64,000 nt of DNA from Neptuniibacter victor (GCA_027943745.1 AP025763.1:682001-746000), one strand, 5' to 3'. Positions 42,258 to 52,643 are shown, numbered from the stretch's first letter. A program made the numbers and translations. The notes: generated from the letters alone by a model not told the origin.

Positions 42258-43760
42258 ATGTCTGATAATACTCAGAAGCAAGATGAGAACCGTCTTATCG
42301 CAGAGCGCCGTGAGAAGTTAAACGGACTTCGCGAAGAGGGAAATGCATATCCAAATAGCTTCCGTCGCGACTCTTATGCTCAAGATCTACAAGATCAGTA
42401 TGGCGATAAGACCAAAGAGGAGCTAGAGGAAGCAGCGATCACTGTCAGCATTGCTGGACGTGTCATGCTGAACCGCGGCGCTTTTGGCGTTGTTCAGGAT
42501 ATGACTGGGCGTGTTCAATTCTACGTGAATAAAGAAGCGCGTAAGTTCGCTAAGCGTTTGGACTTAGGGGATATCATCGGTGTCACTGGTATTTTACATA
42601 AATCAGGTAAAGGTGATCTTTACGTTGATATGGGCGAATACCAGTTATTGACCAAAAATTTACGTCCGTTACCTGATAAGCACAAAGGGCTGCAGGATAC
42701 AGAAGTACGTTACCGTCAACGTTATGTAGATTTGATCACTAACCAAGATTCACGTCGGGTTTTTGAGATTCGTTCTAAGGTTGTTTCTGGTATCCGTAAT
42801 TTCTTAACAGAGCGTCGTTTCATCGAAGCTGAAACGCCGATGCTACAAGTTATTCCGGGTGGTGCTACGGCGCGTCCATTTGTGACTCATCATAATGCAC
42901 TTGATCGTGATATGTACTTGCGTATTGCGCCAGAGCTTTACCTGAAGCGTCTAGTTGTTGGTGGTTTTGAGCGAGTTTTCGAAATTAACCGTAACTTCCG
43001 TAATGAAGGTCTATCTACTCGTCATAATCCAGAATTTACAATGATCGAGTTCTATCAGGCTTATGCTGATTATCGTGATTTGATGGATTTGACCGAAGAT
43101 ATGTTGCGTACTGTCGCACAAGATGTGTTGGGAACGACAACGATTGTTAATACCGTGCGTAACGAAGAGGGTGAGATTCTCGAGACGTTTGAGTATGACA
43201 TGGCGAAACCGTTCCAGCGCTTAAGTGTTTTTGATTCTATCTTGCATTACAACGATGATATTACCGCTGAGGCATTGGCCGATGAGCATGCTGCTCGTCA
43301 AATCGCTGAACGTTTAGATATTGACGTTAAAGATAGTTGGGGACTAGGCAAAGTTCAGATCGAAATTTTCGAGAAAACTGTCGAGCACCGTTTGCAGCAG
43401 CCTACATTTATCACTGAATATCCAACAGAAGTTTCACCGTTGGCACGCCGCAGTGATAATGACCCGTTTGTGACAGATCGTTTTGAGTTCTTCGTTGCCG
43501 GTCGTGAGTTAGCAAATGGCTTCTCGGAGTTAAATGACTCTGAAGATCAAGCTGAACGCTTCCGTGCCCAGGTTGCTGAGAAGGATGCGGGTGATGATGA
43601 AGCGATGCATTACGATGAAGATTACATCAATGCGCTAGAATACGGATTGCCACCAACAGCAGGCGAGGGTATTGGTATTGATCGCTTGGTGATGCTGTTC
43701 ACTGATTCGCCATCGATTCGAGATGTTATTCTTTTCCCTGCAATGAGACCGCGCGGTTAA
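42258..43760 (+). CDS. lysS: Lysyl-tRNA synthetase, class II
   Basis: The protein has 500 residues (E. coli 505). The N-terminal OB-fold for the anticodon (about 60-150, [21 protein letters not shown] in two parts, then VQFYVNKEA) precedes the class II catalytic core. Motif 1 is around [17 protein letters not shown], motif 2 [24 protein letters not shown], split here as [15 protein letters not shown] and [10 protein letters not shown], and motif 3 [14 protein letters not shown]. It charges tRNA-Lys. It follows prfB, as in E. coli, and a good terminator ends the transcript. Confidence 0.98.
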   Translation: MSDNTQKQDENRLIAERREKLNGLREEGNAYPNSFRRDSYAQDLQDQYGDKTKEELEEAAITVSIAGRVMLNRGAFGVVQDMTGRVQFYVNKEARKFAKRLDLGDIIGVTGILHKSGKGDLYVDMGEYQLLTKNLRPLPDKHKGLQDTEVRYRQRYVDLITNQDSRRVFEIRSKVVSGIRNFLTERRFIEAETPMLQVIPGGATARPFVTHHNALDRDMYLRIAPELYLKRLVVGGFERVFEINRNFRNEGLSTRHNPEFTMIEFYQAYADYRDLMDLTEDMLRTVAQDVLGTTTIVNTVRNEEGEILETFEYDMAKPFQRLSVFDSILHYNDDITAEALADEHAARQIAERLDIDVKDSWGLGKVQIEIFEKTVEHRLQQPTFITEYPTEVSPLARRSDNDPFVTDRFEFFVAGRELANGFSELNDSEDQAERFRAQVAEKDAGDDEAMHYDEDYINALEYGLPPTAGEGIGIDRLVMLFTDSPSIRDVILFPAMRPRG

Positions 43761-43774
43761 ATTGTTAACTTGCT

Positions 43775-43800
43775 AAAAAGGCCCGATAAGGGCCTTTTTT
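43775..43800 (+). terminator. Terminator after lysS
   Basis: AAAAAGGCCC (43775-43784) pairs with GGGCC (43790 onward, through 43794) and a following run of six T, with loop GATAA. It lies 15 bp after the lysS stop and has the standard rho-independent form. Confidence 0.9.
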
Positions 43801-43877
43801 GTGCCTGTCTATAAATGAAGCTTCTAGCGAATCTTTCAGGGTGTGTTGTTTTTGTTGAGTGGGGATATAATGAGTCG

Positions 43878-44318
43878 ATGAATTGGTTATTTCCTCAAGA
43901 AAAAAGAACAATTCCAGGGAAGCGCTGGATAAGTATTTTGAGTCGCACTGTCCATTTGATAGGTATCTGTGGATTGGCGGGTGGGTATTTATATGCCCAG
44001 CCTGTAGCCGCTTGGGTACCGTTTTTGTATATGACGGTTTTCAGCGGCTTGGTTATGATGCTGCTCGAGATATATGCCGACGGAATCTGGCTAGTTCAGC
44101 TGCGCGGTACAGCGATTGGAGTGAAGTTAGCGTTGTTGTCGACGATGCTTTGGTGGTTTGATCAGCCTAATGCAGTTATTTATTTTGTCGTCATTGTCAT
44201 CTCCGGTGTGGTTTCTCATGCGCCTGGTCGTGTTCGTTATTTCTCTTTGTGGCATGGTCGTGTCATTACAGATTCGATCTCTTTAAAACCTGGTGAAGTG
44301 AAAAATTGTGGCGGTTAG
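43878..44318 (+). CDS. Small inner-membrane protein, unknown function
   Basis: The protein has 146 residues from the ATG at 43878; the frame is open 21 codons further to another ATG at 43815, which lies too close to the lysS terminator and has no RBS. About three to four hydrophobic helices fit (near 20-45, 48-68, 78-95 and 98-115). The tail [19 protein letters not shown] is hydrophilic. A conserved acidic residue lies in a helix ([16 protein letters not shown]). I recognise no family. The stop is 2 bp before the ung ATG, so it is probably cotranscribed with ung. Confidence 0.65.
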   Translation: MNWLFPQEKRTIPGKRWISILSRTVHLIGICGLAGGYLYAQPVAAWVPFLYMTVFSGLVMMLLEIYADGIWLVQLRGTAIGVKLALLSTMLWWFDQPNAVIYFVVIVISGVVSHAPGRVRYFSLWHGRVITDSISLKPGEVKNCGG

Positions 44319-44320
44319 TA

Positions 44321-45013
44321 ATGGTGCTTGAGAATGCGTTGAGTTGGCGTGATGCTTTAGCGGGCGAATTTGATAAACCTTATATGCGCGAGCTTCAGCA
44401 ATTTTTGGCTTCCGAAAAGGCGCAAGGAAAGCAGATTTATCCTGATGATTGTCACTGGTTCTCTGCGTTAGAAATAACGCCGTTAGAGGATGTTAAGGTC
44501 GTTATTTTGGGTCAGGATCCATATCATCAGCCAGGACAGGCGCATGGTTTGTGCTTCTCTGTTATGCCTGATATTAAAGTGCCTCCATCACTCGTTAATA
44601 TTTATAAAGAGCTATACAGCGATCTGAATATTGAGCCTGTTGATCATGGTTTTTTGGAGTCGTGGGCTAAGCAGGGCGTTTTACTGCTGAATAGTGTACT
44701 TACTGTCGAACAGGGTGCTGCAGGAGCCCACCAAGGGAAGGGGTGGGAGCTGTTTACTGATAAGATTATTCGCACGGTGAACGAGCGTTGTGAGAACGTC
44801 GTTTTTTTACTTTGGGGCGGTTATGCCCAGAAAAAGGGGAAAAGCATCGATCGAGAGCGCCATTGTGTATTGGAAGCGCCTCACCCATCGCCCTTGTCAT
44901 CCTATCGTGGCTTCTTTGGTTGTCAGCATTTCAGTAAAGCTAATCATTATCTTGAAATAAACCAGAGGCAGCCTATTCGTTGGACGCTTCCAATGCGGAC
45001 TCAGTTGGCGTGA
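44321..45013 (+). CDS. ung: Uracil-DNA glycosylase
   Basis: The protein has 230 residues (E. coli 229). It removes uracil from DNA, the first step in base excision repair. The water-activating loop [17 protein letters not shown] holds catalytic Asp (near residue 64); the Leu-intercalation loop is [16 protein letters not shown] with the catalytic His. I start at the ATG at 44321, preceded by GGCGG and directly after the previous stop; a TTG five codons upstream is less likely. The 3' end overlaps the convergent diguanylate cyclase gene by 41 bp. Confidence 0.97.
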   Translation: MVLENALSWRDALAGEFDKPYMRELQQFLASEKAQGKQIYPDDCHWFSALEITPLEDVKVVILGQDPYHQPGQAHGLCFSVMPDIKVPPSLVNIYKELYSDLNIEPVDHGFLESWAKQGVLLLNSVLTVEQGAAGAHQGKGWELFTDKIIRTVNERCENVVFLLWGGYAQKKGKSIDRERHCVLEAPHPSPLSSYRGFFGCQHFSKANHYLEINQRQPIRWTLPMRTQLA

Positions 45014-46226
45014 GAAGTAGCTCTGTTTGACAGTTAGGGGCTGCTTGGTAGTAGCAGTGTTGTCCGCGACCATTCTTTTTACTGTCGTACATCGCTTGGT
45101 CGGCGCAGTGAAGTAATGTCTCAAACTCTATTGCGTCTTTAGGAGCGATCGCGGTCCCCGCGCTGCAACGTATATGAATCTCTGTAGGGGAACTGATAAT
45201 AGGTTGCTCTAAACGGTATTGTACCCGTTTCATTATCTTATCAAGTGCGTTCTTCAATTCTGATTCCGAATCGGCCTCTATGAGCAGAATAAATTCATCT
45301 CCGGCCAATCTAGACAGGGTATCACCTTCACGTAGCTGCATATTGATCGCCGTTGTAAAGTTGATTAACACTTTGTCGCCGATGTTGTGGCCGTATTGGT
45401 CATTAATGGGTTTAAAGAAATCGAGATCGATGAAGGTTAAAGCGATAAAGGTGTTGTTGCGTCCCACTCGGCTGAGGGCCTGGCTAGTAATCGTTTCTAG
45501 CATCTTGCGGTTGGGTAATCCAGTGAGCTGGTCGGTGTGAGCGAGTTGGCGTAATTTCTCATTTTGTTCCGAAATCTGTTGGTTCGCTGAAGAGAGCTGC
45601 TTCAGATAACGCACTCGATTGTCAGCAAATCGCCATATGGAATAGCCTGAGATAAGTGTCATGCTACAGATGGCGATAAACAGCATCACCAATAACGTAC
45701 TTTGAGAGCTGTTTTCATTCGCTATATGGCGCTTGAGCGCCGTCTCTAATTCCGTTGCGCCTTGCATGACTTCGTTAAAAAGGTTATCGAACTCTTGATC
45801 TAGGGGGCTGCCAGCAGATGCAGCAAGATTAAAGCGTACTTGGGTGGCCTTGTGGAAGCTTTGCACTTTATAAAGCAGTTGGTTCACTTGGAGGCGAAGC
45901 GCTTTATCTTTTAAGGGTAAGTAATGTCCTTGCTGATTGCTGCCCCCGTCTAATATGGCAATGGCATACCATTTAGCCATATCTAGATGGTTGTTAACGG
46001 TCGATATTGATTCGTTAGTATCTCCCGAGAGGATCTCTTCAAACCATAAGTGTGCAAGGGCAGTTTCGAACTTGATCTCCATGGATGCATCTACCCATGG
46101 AACATATTTTTGTACGGTGTTTTTTGAGGTGACGTGAATGTAGAGCAACAGCATGACGCTAAGCGTAGCGGTCATGCCGGTTAGTAATAGGGGTGTTATT
46201 AGACTGCTTTGACCCGTGCTTTTCAC
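44973..46226 (-). CDS. Membrane diguanylate cyclase with AGDEF active site
   Basis: The protein has 417 residues: helix 1 near 10-32, periplasmic helical domain (about 33-175), helix 2 near 177-200, then a linker ([24 protein letters not shown]) and a GGDEF domain (about 225-390). The signature is RLAGDEF rather than GGDEF, a variant known in active cyclases; metal residues in [16 protein letters not shown] are intact. The inhibitory RxxD (REGD) is present. The start is GTG at 46226, preceded by GGGAGAGG, part of which is in a hairpin (46237-46273). The last 14 codons overlap the 3' end of ung on the other strand. Confidence 0.92.
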   Translation of the reverse strand: MKSTGQSSLITPLLLTGMTATLSVMLLLYIHVTSKNTVQKYVPWVDASMEIKFETALAHLWFEEILSGDTNESISTVNNHLDMAKWYAIAILDGGSNQQGHYLPLKDKALRLQVNQLLYKVQSFHKATQVRFNLAASAGSPLDQEFDNLFNEVMQGATELETALKRHIANENSSQSTLLVMLFIAICSMTLISGYSIWRFADNRVRYLKQLSSANQQISEQNEKLRQLAHTDQLTGLPNRKMLETITSQALSRVGRNNTFIALTFIDLDFFKPINDQYGHNIGDKVLINFTTAINMQLREGDTLSRLAGDEFILLIEADSESELKNALDKIMKRVQYRLEQPIISSPTEIHIRCSAGTAIAPKDAIEFETLLHCADQAMYDSKKNGRGQHCYYQAAPNCQTELLLTPTESALEASNE

Positions 46227-46236
46227 CTTAGCGCCT

Positions 46237-46273
46237 CTCCCTTGGCGTAGTTTTTTCTAAGGACTCAAGGGAG
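46237..46273 (-). promoter_or_regulatory. Leader hairpin pairing the cyclase ribosome-binding site
   Basis: On the minus strand CTCCCTTG pairs perfectly with CAAGGGAG across a 21-nt loop. The GGGAG of the 3' arm lies 10 nt before the GTG start and is the likely Shine-Dalgarno, so folding would limit translation. The unpaired AGG just after the arm could still act, which weakens the case. Confidence 0.4.
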
Positions 46274-46322
46274 TGTCGCGCTATTTATATATAAGGTCAA
46301 CTATTGCTAGTTATTTGTGCAA

Positions 46323-47339
46323 TTATTTTGGTTGGAAAAGCTTAGGATCTAGCTCGTATGGCAGCGGCTGCAATTCAATCTTATCGCTAGCAAGGGATAG
46401 AGCTTCATTTTCAGCAAGGGTTTTAACCAGGACCGCGAGCATGCGGTACCTGCCTTCTCCACATTGAGCAGAGATCACTACCTGTCCCGCTTTCGGTTTA
46501 TCGGGTGCACTAATCACTTGTCCGGGAAGTGGCGGTTCATTAGCATCAACCTCGGCAATATACATCGGTTTTTTAAGTTGGCCGCGGTGTTGTAAGCGCG
46601 TAACGATCTCTTGTCCGGTATAACAGCCCTTAGTAAAACTAATGCCTCCAACCGCTTGGAAGTTCGTCATTTGAGGAATAAACGCTTCTTGCGTTGCCGC
46701 ACGAAGGTCTGCAATACCTGCGTCGATCTCGCTCAGTACCCAATCGTTTGTACTGCCAATGCCTACTTCTAAAGGAAGATCTGCTAATAGGGCGGTAAGA
46801 GCGTCTGTTTCCATCCAGATCTCGTAACGGTTGCCAGGAACGCGGACAACAATGCCGTTACTGAGTGAGATAATTCCATTATCTTCACTTGGGCTGTGGC
46901 CGAAACATTTTTCGACAATCGCTTGGGCACCCGGTCCTATTAAGCCAAGTCCTGATACTTGATCGGTAATTTCGCTCGCTTCCGCTTTAGAAAAAACCAT
47001 ATACTTTTTGAGATTGGCGCTAGCACTTTCAAAAATATCATGGCTCATGCGTAGCCACGCTTTATCTTCGCCCGCTTTTATGACGCGGAAGAGACTTAGC
47101 ATATGACCTTTGATGTTGCAGTGGGAGCCGAGAGAGCTTCCGCGACTGAACACTTCAGAAACATCACAGCTTAATTGGCCTTGTAAAAATTTCTCAGTGT
47201 CAGGCCCTTGGATTGAGAGTGTGCGTTGATGAATAAGCGGAATAACCTGGGTTGTTTTGCCGCTGCTACTTTGTACGCTGGTTTTGTCCGTACTAAGTTG
47301 GATATCTCTTTCTTCTAGTAATGTAATCAGACTGCTCAT
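46323..47339 (-). CDS. ygfZ: YgfZ folate-binding Fe-S cluster repair protein
   Basis: The protein has 338 residues (E. coli YgfZ 326). It belongs to the GcvT/aminomethyltransferase-like family, binds tetrahydrofolate and supports maturation or repair of [4Fe-4S] enzymes such as MiaB. The diagnostic motif K-G-C-Y-T-G-Q-E is at 237-244, with the essential Cys239. N-terminal SIQGPDTEKFLQGQLSCDV is the folate-domain signature. It stands alone between the cyclase and psd, and is in a minus-strand block with psd and rhdA. Confidence 0.95.
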   Translation of the reverse strand: MSSLITLLEERDIQLSTDKTSVQSSSGKTTQVIPLIHQRTLSIQGPDTEKFLQGQLSCDVSEVFSRGSSLGSHCNIKGHMLSLFRVIKAGEDKAWLRMSHDIFESASANLKKYMVFSKAEASEITDQVSGLGLIGPGAQAIVEKCFGHSPSEDNGIISLSNGIVVRVPGNRYEIWMETDALTALLADLPLEVGIGSTNDWVLSEIDAGIADLRAATQEAFIPQMTNFQAVGGISFTKGCYTGQEIVTRLQHRGQLKKPMYIAEVDANEPPLPGQVISAPDKPKAGQVVISAQCGEGRYRMLAVLVKTLAENEALSLASDKIELQPLPYELDPKLFQPK

Positions 47340-47426
47340 TGTGTCTTCTGTACCTACTGCAATAGTGAACTGCTGTCAGTGTACGCCAAAACATACTTAA
47401 GGACAGCAGATAAAGACTAAGGTTAT

Positions 47427-48317
47427 TTACGCATTTGGCGCTTCAGTCGTTGTTGCCGTGTGGGCAAGCGCTTCCCCTAATGTAACAGGGCTATTGGCTG
47501 TTAAGCTCTCGTTCCAATCGATGCTGTCTTTACCAAAAAGGAGAATGACGGTTGAGCCTAGTTTGAAACGCCCCATCTCTTCACCTTTTTCAAGTGTGAT
47601 AGGCGTATTTTCCAGCTTGGTAAAGCTTTTATGTATAGGTTGCTTAAGCAGCGGTGCTTCTTGACCGGACCATACCGTTTCGATTCCTGCTACGATCATG
47701 GCGCCAACGAGGATCATTGCCATAGGGCCGTGCTCAGTATCGAAGAACGCGACGAGGCGCTCATTACGAGCAAATAGTTGGTCAACACCTTGTGCCGTTG
47801 TTTGATTGACGGAGAATAGATCTCCAGGCACATAAATTGTGTGGGTGAGCGTGCCTGTAACCGGCATATGGACGCGATGGTAATCTTTAGGCGATAGGTA
47901 CACGGTAGCAAATTGACCATCGATAAAATCAGCTGCTCGATCTTGATCGCCACCGAGTAGCGTCGTCAGGCCATAACCACGTCCCTTAGCTTGAAAGATG
48001 CGGCCATGATCTATTGGGCCTAATTGACTTATAGCGCCGTCTGCAGGGCTTACAATCCCCCCCGCTGTCTGATCTATCGGTCTAGCTCCCTCTTTCAATG
48101 CCCGTGTGAAGAAAGCATTAAAGCTTGGGTAATTGGTTGGAATCTCTTCTTGAGCTTCAGACATGTTGATCTGATAGTTCTTGTTGAACCATTTTATAAA
48201 GCTGTTTTTGACCCAGGGGGTTTCGCAGTCAGCTATTTTACCGACTAATCGAGATAGAAGGTGTTGAGGTACAATGTGCTGAAAAAGTATAAACAGCTTA
48301 TCTTTGAGGGTTTTCAT
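47427..48317 (-). CDS. psd: Phosphatidylserine decarboxylase proenzyme
   Basis: The protein has 296 residues and makes phosphatidylethanolamine at the inner membrane. It is a pyruvoyl enzyme cleaved at LGST (253-256), where Ser255 becomes the pyruvoyl group. The self-cleavage triad is Asp92 (SPADGAISQ), His147 or His150 (YHRVHMPV) and Ser255. YVPGDLFSVN is invariant. Its ATG shares one base with the rhdA stop (TAATG), so translation is coupled to the sulfurtransferase gene. In E. coli psd follows rsgA; here an HDOD gene and rhdA lie between. Confidence 0.97.
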   Translation of the reverse strand: MKTLKDKLFILFQHIVPQHLLSRLVGKIADCETPWVKNSFIKWFNKNYQINMSEAQEEIPTNYPSFNAFFTRALKEGARPIDQTAGGIVSPADGAISQLGPIDHGRIFQAKGRGYGLTTLLGGDQDRAADFIDGQFATVYLSPKDYHRVHMPVTGTLTHTIYVPGDLFSVNQTTAQGVDQLFARNERLVAFFDTEHGPMAMILVGAMIVAGIETVWSGQEAPLLKQPIHKSFTKLENTPITLEKGEEMGRFKLGSTVILLFGKDSIDWNESLTANSPVTLGEALAHTATTTEAPNA

Positions 48318-49126
48318 TACTTCTCCACAGGTGTATCAGAAAGATTGCCCCATTCAAACCAAGAGCCGTCGTAACAGCGAATATCTTGGAAGCCTAGATA
48401 ACGAGCGACGAAATAAGTTAAGCCTGAACGTCGATGTGCTTGGCAGTGCGTTACGATAGTGTTGTCGGGGGTTATGCCGCTTGCTTCTAGTGCTGAAAGT
48501 AATTCAGCTGCGGGTTTAATGCGTAGATTATCGGTGCTTATTAGGCAGTCTGTCCATTCAAAATGTTGAGCGCCGGGGATATGTCCCCCTTTTTTGGCAT
48601 TAATGACTTTTTCACCACTAAACTCTTCTGAGCTCCGTGCATCCCAAATGGTGGTATGTGGATCAGAGAGCGATTTGATGATCTCTTCAGTATCCATGGA
48701 AAGCGTTTCGTTAATGTCGATTGAAAACTGTGATGGCGTTGGTGTGCTTGTCGCCAGATCAAGTCTCAATCCTGCTTCTTTCCAGCTATTAAGCTGGCCA
48801 TTTAGCATTGAGCAGTTTTGGTGCCCCGCGATATTAAGTGTCCAAATCAATCGGCCAGCCCAAGGGCCCATCTGATCATCATAGGCAACAACAAGGCTTT
48901 GTTCGGTCAAGCCAATGTCTTGGCATAAGGTTTCTAATTGTGTAGCGCTAAGTCTTTTATTGGGTACCGGTAGCTCACCACACAAAAGTCTGGATGAGGG
49001 TAAGTTTATGGCACCTGGTATGTGGCCCTTTTGGTAATTTTCTTCACTCGACAGATCAATGATTAATAGATTTGGATCGTCGATGTGTTGGTACAGCTCG
49101 TTGGCTTCAATTAAAAGGGGCAACAT
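48317..49126 (-). CDS. rhdA: RhdA-type thiosulfate sulfurtransferase (rhodanese)
   Basis: The protein has 269 residues with two rhodanese domains: an inactive N-terminal one (about 8-125, LLIIDLSSEENYQKGHIPGA) and the catalytic C-terminal one (about 145-265). The active-site loop C-Q-A-H-R-R-S starts at Cys228, close to the CQTHHR loop of Azotobacter RhdA and unlike E. coli SseA. It transfers sulfane sulfur from thiosulfate or a persulfide donor, often to cyanide or thiol acceptors in vitro, probably for Fe-S or sulfur supply in the cell. It is coupled to psd by TAATG. Confidence 0.92.
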   Translation of the reverse strand: MLPLLIEANELYQHIDDPNLLIIDLSSEENYQKGHIPGAINLPSSRLLCGELPVPNKRLSATQLETLCQDIGLTEQSLVVAYDDQMGPWAGRLIWTLNIAGHQNCSMLNGQLNSWKEAGLRLDLATSTPTPSQFSIDINETLSMDTEEIIKSLSDPHTTIWDARSSEEFSGEKVINAKKGGHIPGAQHFEWTDCLISTDNLRIKPAAELLSALEASGITPDNTIVTHCQAHRRSGLTYFVARYLGFQDIRCYDGSWFEWGNLSDTPVEK

Positions 49127-49238
49127 GATTTTGAGACTCCAAAAAATATAGCGAGGGCATGATCATACGGGGTTGGTGATAGGCTTAAAAGTTTTCTCCC
49201 TAGCTAAGTGAATATAGAGCACTTAGCTGTAGGTGGGA

Positions 49239-50867
49239 TTACTTTTTCATTTTTTTCAAGCTAAGCGTAGCCGCAGAGCATAGATACCTAAATCGCTCAT
49301 GGTGGAAGTCCGAAACTTCCGGCCCTGAGGTGCCGTAATCAGCGTGAATAATGGCGATAGGGGTACTACCGAAAAAGACCGACATTAATAAAAAGCCATT
49401 GGGATTTCCCCAAGGATGATAGATCTCAGGAAGCATATGGAGCATCTGTTCTCTATTTTCGGGCTTGATTAATATGCAGCCCGGTTTTTCCCGTAGCTTT
49501 TTGAATAAGCTGGGTATTTGCAGATCGTATTGAAAAGCGGCAATAGGATGCTCTTCCTCAAAACCGACAGAGAAGGCGGTTTTAAGTTGGTGCGCCTTAT
49601 TGTTGACCAGAAACATTGATACGCGTTCGAAGCCTAAGCCGCGATTTAAGCCTTGAATTAACCCTTGGAAAACATGTTTAGGCTGGGTGTAGAGGTTGTA
49701 ACCTTTTAAGAAGCGTTCGGCGATCTGATCAAAGATATGTTTATCAAGATATTCAGGTTTATCTTCGAGGATAATCGTTTCTTGAGGCTGTTCTTCGGGA
49801 ATCACCTCGGGTGTAACTATATCCGCTTCCGGTTTTGTAACGGCTGGAAGTGTTGCTGATAAGAGATTCGCTTCTTTGGCCGACAGACGGTAATTGACCA
49901 TCTTGTTTGACGGAAGTAATAGCATTTCCGCTGCTGGAGCCATCGTGCCGGCTACATGGTAGCCGCGAGCTGATCTGGCACAGTTTACATGCAGGGTATT
50001 GATTGTTTCAGCAATCTCGCCTTTTAGATAATCGTTGATAATATCAATGATTTTCATTGTCTTGGTTTGGTTCCAACCAAGATTAGCCGTTAGGGCGATC
50101 CAGTTAGCCAGTTTTACAGGGAAGAACTTTTCTTGAACTAGGTGATTTATATCCCTAAGGTCTTCGTCGGTTAGGCGAGGATCACCCAATGCTCTTTGAT
50201 GTAGCTGAGCCAGTGTTTTTTTATTGGGGGAAGTTTCATGCTCTAGACTGACCATGGCCAACTCTGAGATCCCCCAGTATTCAATCAGTCCTCGCGATAT
50301 CTCTTGAATAGTGCAGCCAAGAATATCTGTTTCAGCCAGTACGACGTCTGTTTTTTCTTCGCGTAGCTTTATCTGTATCTCGCTCATGTGAAGCGCAGCG
50401 TGTTGCCATAGCATCCAGTGACCGACACCGTAGAAGAGTGATGCAAGGTATGTTTCTTCAGCGAAGGGCGCTTTACGTCGCTTTATCCATGATTCAACCT
50501 GTGTTGCTGCATGATGGCTGACCGCGATATAGCGGAAGTACATTTTTTGGGCAACACTGGAAGGGTTTAACTTTAAGGGTGTTGTTGCCTTAACAACGGC
50601 TTCAATATTGTCTAGGCCAAGGGAGTTGATAGCATGGTCAATGCTGGTGACTTTAGAGTCTACTTTGTTGTGAAGGTCTGATGCTTTGCGAACCATGTGC
50701 AAGCATAAGACGGGATCGGATTTTATTGTTTTGTTCAGCTCCTGCAGCGTTACCATATCATCACGCAGTTTGCGTTGAAGGCGACGTAACACGCTGTTTC
50801 TTACAGGCAAAGGACGATCTTTTAGGTATTCAACCCAAGACTCTGCACCGTATGGGGATTCTGACAT
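49239..50867 (-). CDS. HDOD-domain signalling protein
   Basis: The protein has 542 residues. The N-terminal HDOD domain (about 15-220) has LQELNKTIKSDPVLCLHMVRKAS and SIDHAINSLGLDNIEAVV, the family helices, but lacks the metal HD pair of true phosphodiesterases. A low-complexity linker (about 345-375, many Pro and Glu) leads to a C-terminal GAF-like domain (about 385-535: GLIQGLNRGLGFERVSMFLV, IAIIHADYG). HDOD proteins act in signalling networks around c-di-GMP, motility and stress. This layout, with two sensory halves and no enzyme domain, is common in Oceanospirillales and Pseudomonas but not understood. It lies between rsgA and rhdA. Confidence 0.88.
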   Translation of the reverse strand: MSESPYGAESWVEYLKDRPLPVRNSVLRRLQRKLRDDMVTLQELNKTIKSDPVLCLHMVRKASDLHNKVDSKVTSIDHAINSLGLDNIEAVVKATTPLKLNPSSVAQKMYFRYIAVSHHAATQVESWIKRRKAPFAEETYLASLFYGVGHWMLWQHAALHMSEIQIKLREEKTDVVLAETDILGCTIQEISRGLIEYWGISELAMVSLEHETSPNKKTLAQLHQRALGDPRLTDEDLRDINHLVQEKFFPVKLANWIALTANLGWNQTKTMKIIDIINDYLKGEIAETINTLHVNCARSARGYHVAGTMAPAAEMLLLPSNKMVNYRLSAKEANLLSATLPAVTKPEADIVTPEVIPEEQPQETIILEDKPEYLDKHIFDQIAERFLKGYNLYTQPKHVFQGLIQGLNRGLGFERVSMFLVNNKAHQLKTAFSVGFEEEHPIAAFQYDLQIPSLFKKLREKPGCILIKPENREQMLHMLPEIYHPWGNPNGFLLMSVFFGSTPIAIIHADYGTSGPEVSDFHHERFRYLCSAATLSLKKMKK

Positions 50868-50909
50868 TTATACTCCGTCCTATTTCTTCTTTTTGATTAT
50901 GGACTGTAT

Positions 50910-51938
50910 TTAACTATTTTGCTCTTCAATAGAGCAAAGTATGTGTTTATAGCTTTTCCAGCGATGTTCGCTGATTGTGCCATCTTCTACTGCATTTTTC
51001 AGCGCACATCCGGGTTCTTTTTCATGATTGCAGTCACGGAATCGGCACATACCGGCTAGTGGCTGTAGTTCTCTAAAGCCATTTATAACGTCATCAGGTT
51101 CGATATGCCATAAGCCGAACTCTCTAATTCCGGGAGAATCGATCAGGTCTCCGCCGTCAGGGAAGTGAAATAGTCTGGCCGTTGTTGTGGTGTGGCGGCC
51201 TTTTTTGGTTTGAGCTGACAGCTCTCCTACTTTTAGATCGATGCCGGGAAGCAGGGTATTAATTAGGGATGATTTACCTACACCTGATTGGCCGACAAAA
51301 ACACTAATACGTTGATCTAGCTTTGCTTTAAGGTCGGCAAGTCCCTCTTCATGGGCACTAGATGCTAAAAGAACCTCATAATCTATGTCGCGATATCGCT
51401 GTAGCATTGCTTCGATTTTATGGCGATTCTCTTCGTTTAATAGATCGGTTTTATTGAGCAGGATGACCGGTTCGATACCACTAAGCTCCGCGGCAACGAG
51501 ATAGCGATCTATAAGATTTGCATGGGGAGTAGGTTCTACTGCGACAGTGATAACGATGAAATCGATATTTGCAGCAACAGGTTTCATCTCACCGTAAGGG
51601 TTTGGGCGAAGCAGTTCGCTTTTGCGATCAAGTTTTGCAACGACAACGCCGCTCTCTTTGCCCTCTCGCCAGATGACGCGATCACCGGTAACCAGTTGGC
51701 CTAAATTGGTGCGCATGTGACAACGTAAAATTTCGCCTTGCCGTTCACCTTCGGACGCTTCGACATCAACCGTTCTACCGAAATGAGAGATGATTAGCCC
51801 ATGTTGCTCAGGGCCAAGGTCGCTGCTGTCGAGTTGCTGATCGATAGCGGTATCTTTTTTGGATGCGCGAGCGGCACGTTCTTCTTGAATTTTTTGAATG
51901 CGCCAGCTTTGGCGGCGAGTGAGTTTACGTTTCGCCAT
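50910..51938 (-). CDS. rsgA: Ribosome small-subunit GTPase RsgA
   Basis: The protein has 342 residues (E. coli 350). It is a circularly permuted GTPase that matures the 30S subunit. The G4 motif LLNKTDLL (near 160) precedes G1 GQSGVGKSSLIN (near 215-226), the permuted order; G3 is DSPGIREFGLWH. The C-terminal zinc finger is C-x4-C-x-H-x5-C (MCRFRDCNHEKEPGC, near 295-308). An N-terminal basic segment (MAKRKLTRRQSWRIQKI) plus OB-fold contacts rRNA. It is divergent from orn across 162 bp, the normal orn-rsgA arrangement. Confidence 0.97.
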   Translation of the reverse strand: MAKRKLTRRQSWRIQKIQEERAARASKKDTAIDQQLDSSDLGPEQHGLIISHFGRTVDVEASEGERQGEILRCHMRTNLGQLVTGDRVIWREGKESGVVVAKLDRKSELLRPNPYGEMKPVAANIDFIVITVAVEPTPHANLIDRYLVAAELSGIEPVILLNKTDLLNEENRHKIEAMLQRYRDIDYEVLLASSAHEEGLADLKAKLDQRISVFVGQSGVGKSSLINTLLPGIDLKVGELSAQTKKGRHTTTTARLFHFPDGGDLIDSPGIREFGLWHIEPDDVINGFRELQPLAGMCRFRDCNHEKEPGCALKNAVEDGTISEHRWKSYKHILCSIEEQNS

Positions 51939-52100
51939 AGTGTGTTAACGATGCTCTCTTAATTCTGTTTACGCTAAGAGGTCGAGTCGCTAAATATCCC
52001 CGTTTTATCGAATCCATAGATTAATTGGTCCTGCTAACCAGTCCAAGGTAGGGTATTCTAAGGGAAAGTGTAGTGCCTGCGTCAACTTTGGAGGTGATTA

Positions 52101-52643
52101 GTGGAAAATAAGGGCAATTTGGTCTGGATTGATCTAGAAATGACCGGTTTAGAGCCGAAAACGGACGTGATAATTGAAATTGCGACCATCGTAACGGATT
52201 CAGATCTAAATATTTTAGCGGAAGGTCCTATGTTGGCTATTCATCAACCGGATGAATTGTTAGACGGCATGGACGAGTGGTGTACGAATCAGCATGGTAA
52301 ATCAGGTTTAACCCAGCGGGTAAAAGACAGTGTGGTGACTGAGAATCAGGCTGAGCAGGAGACGCTTAACTTTTTAAAGCAGTATCTGAACCCTGGTGAA
52401 TCGCCAATGTGCGGTAATAGTATTGGTCAGGATCGTCGTTTTCTTGACAAGTACATGCCTGAACTAGAAGCTTTTTTTCATTATAGAAATTTGGATGTGA
52501 GCTCGCTTAAAGAGTTAGCTAAACGCTGGAAGCCTGAAGTGGCTGCAGGCGTTGTGAAAAAAGGCTCGCATTTAGCGATGGATGATATTAAAGATTCAAT
52601 TGATGAGCTTAAATATTATCGTGAGCATTTTATAAAACTCTAA
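52101..52643 (+). CDS. orn: Oligoribonuclease
   Basis: The protein has 180 residues (E. coli 181). It is a DEDDh 3'-5' exonuclease that degrades very short RNAs, including pGpG from c-di-GMP breakdown. The acidic residues are Asp11 and Glu13 ([12 protein letters not shown]), a middle Asp in [16 protein letters not shown] region, and the H-x4-D motif [11 protein letters not shown] near the end. The start is GTG at 52101 with an ideal GGAGGTGA 4 bp upstream. The stop is separated by one base from the queG stop on the opposite strand. In E. coli tRNA-Gly genes follow; none is present here. Confidence 0.97.
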   Translation: MENKGNLVWIDLEMTGLEPKTDVIIEIATIVTDSDLNILAEGPMLAIHQPDELLDGMDEWCTNQHGKSGLTQRVKDSVVTENQAEQETLNFLKQYLNPGESPMCGNSIGQDRRFLDKYMPELEAFFHYRNLDVSSLKELAKRWKPEVAAGVVKKGSHLAMDDIKDSIDELKYYREHFIKL

